From: Nemertoderma westbladi
Taxonomy: Eukaryota > Xenacoelomorpha > Nemertodermatida > Nemertodermatidae
DNA length: 25,332 nucleotides
Reading direction: 5' to 3'
Assembly (NCBI GenBank): GCA_032718475.1
Contig: JAUCBJ010004425.1
Location: 1 to 25,332, forward strand
Both the position numbers and the translations under genes were made by a program. Of the stretch, positions 18,828 to 25,332 are shown one piece after another; position 1 is the stretch's first letter, and each line of letters starts with the position of its first letter. The notes under the pieces were generated by a model. That model saw nothing but the letters and a program-made list of their open reading frames with translations. It made no database searches and had not been told where the DNA came from.

Positions 18828-18990
18828 GGCCGCAATAATTTTTGTTTATAATCGACATTAATAATTCAAAAATCTTCCCAGCAACAATCTTTTTCTGCTT
18901 AAAATCAGAAGTTACCTTTCCAGCACAACTAGATACTAGAGTTGCGGAGAGTAATAGTACAGAAGATTTGGCTTCACCTAGCTGAAGTCG

Positions 18991-21009
18991 TCAGATAATA
19001 CTAGACACCTCAGAACATTTGGATGTCTCCTGAGCTAATTGTTCTATATCCACAAAGTGAGACTGGAGGATTACATTGATGTAAGAATCATAACCTATGT
19101 CATCCTGTGCATTAGGAAGGGGAGCTCTGGATAGGGTGTCAGCAATTATATTAGTCTTACCAGGAATGAACTGGAGAACAAATGAATACTGTTGTAGGTC
19201 AACCAAGAACTTCATTATCCGAGCAGGACATTTATCAAGGGGTTTGTCAAATATTGCTTTCAATGGTTTATGGTCAGAGAGGACAGTGAACTTCAATCCA
19301 AGAACATACTGGCGGAACCTATGGACACCAAATGAAATAGCTAAGGTCTGCCGTTCTATTTGGGAATATCGCTGCTCTGTGGGTGACAGAGACCGACTGG
19401 CAAATGCAACAGGTCGTATAGTACAAGTATTAGGGTCAGATTATAGCAAAACAACACCCAGGCCTGAAGGCGAAGCATCGCATTGGATATATGAGTCATG
19501 GTCGGGATTATAAAACTTTAATGTAGGAAATTTAGTAAGCAGGTTCTTGATGTCACTAAAGGCCTTTTCGCAATCAGAAGACCAATAAAAGACAATATTT
19601 CCCTTCAGCAGATTACGGATGGGAGTGGAAATCTCACTAAACCTTGGCACAAATTTGGCCAAATATGTTGCCATCCCTAGAAATCGACGGCACTCTGCCA
19701 CTGAGGTTGGTGAGGACATTGAAGTCACTGCCTGAATCTTTGCAGGGTCTGGCTTTAACCCTTCAGCTGAAATGATATGGCCCAGGTACCTCAACTCAGA
19801 CTTCCTATATTCACACTTCGCTGGATTTAAATGGATAGACATATTCTTACAGCGCTGCATTACCTTTGCTAATATTGCATCATGCTCATCTAAGGTCTTT
19901 GCATAAATAAGAACATCGTCTTCCAGAACATCAGCACCCTTGATATCTTCCAAGCTTTCAGCCATTAACTGATGATATAATTCGGGTGCATTAGTAATAC
20001 CGAATGGGAGGCGAACATATCTAAAGGTACCGAATGGAAGAACAAAAGTTGTTAGCCGTGAGGCTGAGGGAGAAAGTCGCACTTGATGAAATCCAGAGTA
20101 TGCATCCAATTTCGAAAAATAGCAACATCCTTCAACCTTGGCAAAGAGCTCCTCTGGAGTTGGGATAAGAATCCATGAACGGACTACTGCTTTATTTAAT
20201 ACCCGAAGATCTAAACATAGCCTAATTTTCCCACTAGGTTTTCGGGCTAATACCACTGGGCTTACCCATTCACTGGGATTTTCTCTTTCCTCTTTTGATT
20301 CCACACGTATAATAATTCCCTCAGTACAAAGTCTATGGATTTCCTCCTTTAGCTCAGGCAATAAACCAAACGGGATGCGACGTATAGGCTGTTGGACTGG
20401 AAGGGCATCTGGCTTAATCTTAATATCAACACAGGGTATTTTCATTGGAGGCAATTCTCTATTCTCTCCAGACGAATACATGTTTGAATAAGAAGAATTC
20501 ACTGAATGGACAACATTTGAGTGGTGTGGCTTAAAATGACAGCTGATGAGGCCTAACTTTTCTATATCGTCCTGGCCAAGAAGGGGAAGGGGTGCATCAC
20601 GGACAACATATATGTTGGTGCTAATTGTAACTCCGGAATATGTTAGAGTAACAGTTGCCATCCCTAACAATGGTAATGAACATTGGGACATATAGCCACG
20701 CAGTTGTTCTGCAGGTGCAGATTGAATAATCATAGGAGATACGAATTTACTGGGAATTATACTGTGCTTAGTACCAGTATCCACTAAAAATGGTATACAC
20801 ATACCTTGTGATGGACCTAATACATACAAGGAAACCATCCACTTAGATGTATCAACACCAATTTGCGAAATGACATGCTTAATTGTCTGAATGTCATATG
20901 ATAGGCCTACATCATCATGGTCTGAGCCATATACCTCAACCTCATGGTCAGCATCAATGTCAAGCTGAGAAAACGAGTCCTGAGCTATAGCATCAACGGC
21001 ACAAAATTC
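18991..21009 (-). pseudogene. Gypsy pol: protease, RT, RNase H (one internal stop)
   Basis: Coding from 21009; the first 20 codons of the open frame starting at 21069 lie in Merlin DNA. The protease is at residues 96-103 with an intact D-T-G (LVDTGTKHS). RT: EGIIIRVESKE, SEWVSPVVLARKPSGK, YFSKLDAYSGFHQV, RLPFGITNAPE, and the catalytic box VLEDDVLIYAKT at 381-392 (LEDD instead of Y.DD; V.DD-like boxes are usual in the K02A2.6-like group). RRFLGMATYLAKF forms the connection. RNase H starts with YIQCDASPSGLG; a TAA at 19441-19443 interrupts it and the frame continues (PVAFASRSLSPTEQRYSQ, LSDHKPL, GKTNIIADTLSR) to a TGA at 18991. It makes or processes retrotransposon DNA when intact. With its two stops and no integrase it is dead. 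Confidence 0.85.
21002..21009. repeat. Merlin target-site duplication, left
   Basis: CAAAATTC directly before the left inverted repeat; the same 8 bp recur at 22295-22302. The length fits the Merlin/IS1016 group (8-9 bp). Confidence 0.9.
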
Positions 21010-22294
21010 GGTACTTTTGCACTTTAGGTCCCCACCCCTAGATTTTTTTTGTGTGTGTTTTTTATGCAAATTACACTACTACAAGGTTAGTGTGACTATC
21101 TAGGAACATTTTTGGTATAAAAAATGTTAGATTATGTTGCACCCCCGATCAACCCTAACCCAAAACAAAAAGGTTTATTTATTTATTTTTATTTAAAATA
21201 GTCAAGCGTTAAATCATTTTATGTAATTAAATAGCTAAAAAAAAGTACCAGTAAATTTATTTAATAAAATATAATTCCTTGACATCGCTGAAAAATGCCT
21301 CCATCTTGTTCAGCTTTGTTTTATTTTTTTCCCTCCACATGAACTCGATGAGATAACTTTCTAGCAGTAGTCTATGAGTTCCGCATTCTCTCTTGTTTCG
21401 TTTCTTTGCACGCATCCACATATTCTCCACTGACTGCGTATGAGCTCCAGTGTCAGGATCAACGAAATTTTTGCTGTGGTTGACTGTCTCGTGATGGTAG
21501 CCTTCCGGAAGGTTTTCAATGCCGTTATAGGCCGCCCAGAGATCCGACATTATTATAGTGTTCGGGTGAATATACTCCTGTATTATTGGAAGCAGCGTTT
21601 CAGCTGATCGATTCTCAACAGGCACCAGAAATACTTCTTTAGTTTCACGATCAATACCGCCAAAAACCCACTGCTGTGTTACAACACGACCAACATTACT
21701 TTTTCTTCTAACAAATAGGCTCTCATCAATTTCAACTGTCCTACCATCGCCACCAATAACCACAGGATGCTTTATCAACATTTCTGCGCAAATATCCCTA
21801 TGGAATTGCTTCCAATCGACATATGTATGTTCTGACCATCCAAGCTCTCTCTTAATCTTCTCAAAAGAAGACTCTTGATTCACCCAATAGTATGAAAATT
21901 CCAACAATGAAGAGATGCTCAAATGAGACCGTTCAAAGAATGAATCCTTGCGTATAGATAACTCTTTTCTACATGGTCGAGGGCAACGCCACATCTCGCC
22001 ATCTATAACGGTCTTTGATCTTAATTGCATCTGATTGCCACATGATGAACAATCCTTAGCCGAATATATTAAACAATTATCCCGACACCAATTTAAAGTT
22101 TTTTCAAGTGAACTAGTGTGGTAAATGAGCTCACGAATAGAGTTCATTTTAGGCTACTGCTTTTATTAAAAATGTTAAACTGAATACATAAAAATGTTCT
22201 CAGATAATGCTATTCATATTCTAGAACATAATAATATTATGTTTCCTTGATATAAAAAAATCTGGGTGGTGGGGACCTAAAGTACAAAAGTACC
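21010..22294 (-). mobile_element. Merlin DNA transposon, complete
   Basis: A 1285-bp element with terminal inverted repeats. The left end reads GGTACTTTTGCACTTTAGGT and on into CCCCACC (21010-21036). The right end, read inward on the minus strand, matches with one mismatch (T for C) over 27 bp (22294-22268) and then imperfectly to about 40 bp. It is flanked by the 8-bp duplication CAAAATTC. It carries a single uninterrupted transposase gene. It inserted in the coding sequence of the Gypsy element, so it is younger than that insertion. Near-perfect inverted repeats and an open transposase suggest recent activity. Confidence 0.93.
21257..22147 (-). CDS. Merlin (IS1016/ISXO2-like) transposase
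   Basis: A 296-residue DDE transposase of the Merlin superfamily, the eukaryotic relative of bacterial IS1016; it would cut and paste the element by its inverted repeats. N-terminal zinc ribbon: C33-X2-C36 (CSSCGNQM) and C55-X3-C59 (CPRPC). A helical DNA-binding region follows (LLEFSYYWVN, IKRELGWSEHTYVDW). Catalytic core: D141 in VEIDESLF, D202 in MSDLWAAYNG and E241 in TQSVENMWMRAKKR, with WVFGGIDRETKEVF between the first two and NHSKNFVDP ahead of the Glu, all at the family's usual spacing. Full length and uninterrupted. The start ATG at 22147 is followed directly by the conserved N-terminus, and there is room for a promoter between it and the right inverted repeat. This is the only mobile-element gene in the window that looks functional. 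Confidence 0.92.
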   Translation of the reverse strand: MNSIRELIYHTSSLEKTLNWCRDNCLIYSAKDCSSCGNQMQLRSKTVIDGEMWRCPRPCRKELSIRKDSFFERSHLSISSLLEFSYYWVNQESSFEKIKRELGWSEHTYVDWKQFHRDICAEMLIKHPVVIGGDGRTVEIDESLFVRRKSNVGRVVTQQWVFGGIDRETKEVFLVPVENRSAETLLPIIQEYIHPNTIIMSDLWAAYNGIENLPEGYHHETVNHSKNFVDPDTGAHTQSVENMWMRAKKRNKRECGTHRLLLESYLIEFMWREKNKTKLNKMEAFFSDVKELYFIK

Positions 22295-22302
22295 CAAAAT
22301 TC
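22295..22302. repeat. Merlin target-site duplication, right
   Basis: CAAAATTC directly after the right inverted repeat; pairs with 21002-21009. Confidence 0.9.
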
Positions 22303-23250
22303 ATCCTCAACATATCTAACATTATGAGATGGAAGATTCCGCCAGGAAACACCAGAAGGTGGTACTGCTTGCAATGAGTTAGGTGTGGATTTCCATATTC
22401 CCTGACCCTGTCTGCAGAGTGGGGAGCCTCTGAAGTGATTACGCAACCCACATTGCTGACAAAACAGACCATAGGCAGGGCATGAACCTTTTCGATGAGA
22501 CTGACAGCAAAACCGACAAACATCCCACCCTGACATACGATTTCGCTGGTTGGGTATATAAGTAGTCAGAGGTTTTCCAGTAGGCCTACCTAGGCTACTA
22601 TTACTGGCACCAGTACCAGATTCGCGCCATTGAACAGGGCGGCGTCTAACTGCCAGTACATCAGATGTGGTACCCTTCTCCTCTCCCGAGAATTTAAGTT
22701 CCTTATGACCACTATGAGCTGCTTCAAATGCCCCTGCTAAATTGCGCACCTGAGGTAGAGTTGCATCTGCAGGAAGCTGCAACAACTGTTTACACAATTC
22801 TTCATTTTGAATCCCTACAATAAACATATCTCGAACTTTAGTGTCGGGTGTTTCATTTTGTAATTCACAATAATTAGCTAACTGTTTCAGTGAAGTGAAA
22901 AAATCAGAAACTGTTTCCCCATCTCGCTGCTTACGAGACATAAAACGGTGGCGCATAACCAACAAATTGCGCTGGGGTGCAAAATAGGTTGCAAAATCAT
23001 CCAACAGATTAGTGAGAGTGCGTGGACGATCTGCAGTATAGGTAAAATTTTGGATGGCAATTTTCTGACCTGCTTTACCAATACATGTCATCAGTGCACC
23101 AACCTTTCGGGATTCTGCATTATCTGTATTACGTAGGTCGGTTGCATCTGCCCAGAAATCAAATGTTTGACGCCATTCTCCAAATTCTAAAGCCATATCT
23201 TCAGCATTGACATCCAATGCTGGGGGTACTGGGTACTTCGCCATCGCCAT
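22295..23250 (-). pseudogene. Gypsy gag, C-terminus cut by Merlin
   Basis: Retrotransposon capsid/nucleocapsid. It starts at an ATG at 23250 (MAMAKYPVPPALDV). The capsid region has GEWRQTFDFWADATDL, YFAPQRNLLVMRHRF and DGETVSDFFTSLKQLA, the usual gag order. Nucleocapsid: CRFCCQSHRKGSC followed by CQQCGLRNHFRGSPLC, a double knuckle seen in many invertebrate Gypsy elements. About 318 codons remain; the open frame then runs 19 codons into the Merlin inverted repeat and stops at 22237. The ancestral frame continued directly into the protease, making a single gag-pol frame (inference from the collinear frames at the target-site duplication). Confidence 0.85.
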
Positions 23251-23788
23251 AGGGCTGTACCGGTAAGTTATGTCCAGATATAGTGTTGTACGGATACACA
23301 GTCAGTTTGTGAGTACTGGTATGTTCGTTGTTTGTAAGTACCGGTATTTTCGTTCATCCACCTTACAGCCGTAGTAGCGGTAGGCCTATCAAATACCAGT
23401 ACAGAAATACAGCAACAATCCAGTCCAGGAGGTTTGCCAGCCAGTTCCGATTAAGCCAAAGAGTTCAGAATTACGCCGCGAAAGTAAGTCAGGCAGTTAG
23501 GCCAACAATAAACTGATAATCAAAATTATAATAATACCGACCAGCCAGTTCACAGTTCGAGCAAATAAATATGTTTGCCAATATTATCCATACGGTAGGT
23601 ACCGCAACCCAGTACTGAACACCAGATGCCAGACCAGCTTAAATACCGCAGTACCAGTACCGGTAACTACTGAACTACACACTGCACCAGTATAGTATTG
23701 AGAAGGCAATGATATATATATAATACTGATCATTCATACCGGTAGGTCCCATACCATACTACAGTAAGTGTAGTGGTACGTCATTTTT
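23251..23788. other. Gypsy leader/LTR candidate region rich in TACCGGTA
   Basis: Lies upstream of gag on the minus strand, where the leader, primer-binding site and 5' LTR should be. No second LTR exists for comparison, and I could not identify a primer-binding site. The palindrome TACCGGTA or its shorter forms recurs near 23259, 23337, 23635 and 23738. No gene. Confidence 0.4.
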
Positions 23789-24610
23789 GGAGCACCAAAA
23801 TTAGGGCGTGGCACTTCAAATTTTGAAAAATACGAGATTCGGAAAATACACTAAAGTTCTGATTTGCCAAGCATTTTTATAGGTTTTCTAGAGCGCTGAA
23901 TCGATTGAAAGTAATATAGAAGCCTGAAGACTTAGTAGTTCGCCATTATTGGTGCACCAAAATTAGGGCATGGCACTTCAAATTTTGAAAAATATGAGAT
24001 TCGGAAAATTCACTAAAGTTTTGATTTAAAATTAATTTTATAGGTTTTCTGGAGCGCTGAATCGATTGAAAGTAATATAGAAGCCTCAAATCCTTTGTGT
24101 ACGTAATTTTCGGTGCACCAAAATTAGGGCGTGGCACTTCAAATTTTCAAAATTTATTTATTCGGAAAAAACACTAAAGATTTGATTTCAAAAAATGACT
24201 AACTTCTAAGTCTTCAGGCTTCTATATTACTTTCAATCGATTCAGCGGTCTGGAAAACCTATATAAATTCGTTAAAATTTCAATTTTGGTTTATTTTCCG
24301 AATCTCGTATTTTTCAAAATTTGAAGTGCCACGGCCTAATTTTGGTGCACCAAAAATGGCGAACCACTCAGTCTTCAGGCTTCTAGATTACTTTCAATCG
24401 ATTCAGCGGCCCAGAAAACCCATAAATATGCGTTGAAATAAAAAAATTAGGGGCATTTTCTGAATATCTAATTTTTCAAAATTTGAAGTGCCACGCCCAC
24501 TTCTTAGGTGCACGAAAAATAGCATCCACTTCAATTTTTGGAAGTGGAATATAATCACATTCGATTCAGCGTCTTGAAAAACCTACTAAATCTAGCCAAC
24601 ACTGCCACAC
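23789..24610. repeat. About 162-bp satellite in an inverted (head-to-head) array
   Basis: Direct units start with GG(T/A)GCACCAAAATTAGGGC at 23789, 23951 and 24112 (the last cut at about 24198). From about 24205 the same sequence appears reversed: CTTCAGGCTTCTA..TTACTTTCAATCGATTCAGCG then TTTTTCAAAATTTGAAGTGCCAC and GGTGCACC, in units ending at about 24351 and 24514. A decayed third continues to about 24610. Arms of roughly 320 bp could pair around a loop of about 90 bp. Confidence 0.88.
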
Positions 24611-24931
24611 TATTAGTTTTTAGAAAACGAAAAATTTTGTAATTTTGTCCTGGGACTACTTTTATTTTTCATCAAAATTATAAGACCCTGCTTATGAAAT
24701 TTTAACTTTTTAAGATTTGGTAGTGTTCACCTATAGTTGTTTCACCAACAGCCCAAATTTTGTAGGATTTCATTAGACGACTACAAAAATATAGTGGGTG
24801 GGCCGAATCGCCCCCCCCCCCCCCCCCCCCCCCCAGTGGTGCTAATGGTCAAAACACCCCAGTGGTAATAGGGTTAAGTATGCCTATGTTTAGAATAATA
24901 CTTAATATACAGTAAGTTAAATTAAACTTAC
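24611..24931. other. Non-coding spacer with a 24-nt poly-C run
   Basis: No gene. AT-rich with poly-C at 24811-24834, and CCAGTGGT both directly after the run and again about 25 bp later. It leads into the donor site of the exon at 24932. Confidence 0.6.
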
Positions 24932-25201
24932 ATTGGCTTCCACCGCTATTAGACAGAGGGTCTGATGGACAGCGTTGCTTCCCGATTGATCGACGGGAAG
25001 TTCAAGGTTGGTGACCAGCGCCACCTAGTTCCAACTCTCCACCAGCGCAGCGTCCATGTTCGCGGCATCTATTCTATCCCTTACAGTAGATATGTTGTTC
25101 CACGCGCATTGGGCAGGTTGCATTGTTATGTCGCTTCTTGCCATAGCGACATTGACAGTATGAATAAACACAAACTTGCTTGCGTTTTGGCATAACGGTA
25201 T
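24932..25201 (-). pseudogene. Decayed zinc-knuckle exon, paralogue of 541-861
   Basis: On the minus strand, after the acceptor TTTTTATAG, one frame reads TVMPKRKQVCVYSYCQCRYG and then KKRHNNATCPMR. This mirrors the exon at 541-861 (TVPTKRKGRKTCSYCQGRCG, KRSHQKSTCIMR), with the Tyr-Cys-Gln, Gly-Lys, His and final Cys in place. A stop follows shortly. The next part (NMDAALVES, then VDQSG) is homologous to the paralogue but in another frame and has a stop. It ends at GCCAAT followed by GTAAGT, a good donor. A GTAAGG within TACTGTAAGG just before the first stop could be an alternative donor. So it is either a pseudo-exon or a shortened exon. It places the same gene family on both sides of the transposon cluster. 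Confidence 0.45.
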
Positions 25202-25332
25202 CTATAAAAATTAAATAAATTAGTTAACTACCAGACTACCACCGGTACCGAGCGAACAGGATACACTATCATGCCTATGTCCCTATATATTTAATTATTA
25301 GTTTTAATTTTTATTATATAGTATTAGTTTAT

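Larger units (their letters stand above)
14541..18970. repeat. Block A': direct duplication, second copy
   Basis: Second copy of 2338-6595, same orientation. It is the more complete version: it keeps the 30 nt of BEL/Pao and about 156 nt of LINE 3' end lost in copy 1. It ends at ACAGAAGATTTG, after which the truncated Gypsy element begins. Confidence 0.9.
18971..23250 (-). mobile_element. Truncated Ty3/Gypsy retrotransposon, split by a Merlin transposon
   Basis: Minus-strand gag (23250-22295) and protease-RT-RNase H (21009-18991) of one Gypsy element. The coding sequence is interrupted only by the Merlin insertion: the 8-bp duplication GAATTTTG (minus strand) lies at both break ends, and the two frames are collinear without it. 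The element ends abruptly at 18970/18971, just after RNase H, where block A' begins. Integrase and 3' LTR are missing. The 5' LTR should lie within 23251-23780 but I could not fix its borders. Confidence 0.85.

Noticed and set aside
7166-18970. A new working multi-gene system built from integrase, RT and Rep
   Set aside because: All of these parts are truncated, frameshifted or lack catalytic residues, and they come from different known element families.
20138-20491. 117-codon plus-strand ORF
   Set aside because: Antisense shadow of the Gypsy pol frame.
21257-22147. Bacterial contamination, from the IS1016-like transposase
   Set aside because: The element has Merlin-type ends and lies inside a eukaryotic Gypsy retrotransposon with a proper target duplication.

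Overview
This is eukaryotic nuclear DNA, most likely from an invertebrate animal; the species cannot be named from the sequence alone. The reasons are AT-rich intergenic DNA, GT-AG exon borders, and a dense set of metazoan-type transposable elements (BEL/Pao, Ty3/Gypsy, a non-LTR LINE, Helitron and Merlin). There is no bacterial operon structure and I see no rRNA, tRNA or CRISPR array.

Layout. (1) At 1-2624, on the minus strand, there is an array of small exons with good splice sites, repeated as a triplet. A zinc-knuckle exon (541-861) is followed by a short exon (266-376) and a Ser-rich exon (1-109). Upstream of these lie an older set (2303-2624, 1872-1999, 1104-1340) and, beyond the transposons, another decayed zinc-knuckle exon at 24932-25201. 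They look like pieces of one fast-evolving, exon-duplicated minus-strand gene of unknown function, now split by about 22 kb of transposon debris. (2) 2338-6595 (block A) and 7653-10332 (block B) are mosaics of broken elements. Both recur in direct orientation as 11857-14527 (B') and 14541-18970 (A'), but in swapped order: A-X-B, then B'-A'. (3) 10333-11856 is unique, AT-rich and carries three long poly-C runs. (4) 18971-23250 is a truncated Gypsy element on the minus strand, split by a well-preserved Merlin DNA transposon (21010-22294) with terminal inverted repeats and an 8-bp target duplication. (5) 23789-24610 is a satellite array whose units flip orientation midway and so could fold into a long hairpin.

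Inside blocks A/A' are a plus-strand BEL/Pao RT-RNase H fragment with a 5'-truncated LINE inserted in it, and a minus-strand frame that joins BEL-type zinc knuckles and protease to a Gypsy-type RT. Blocks B/B' hold a BEL integrase joined to a decayed Helitron Rep domain carrying HUH and two-tyrosine motifs.

Nothing here forms a working multi-gene system. The Merlin transposase is the only mobile-element gene that looks intact. The points most worth following up are the triplet exon array, the permuted duplication, the inverted satellite, and one unexplained 100-residue ORF at 6604-6906.
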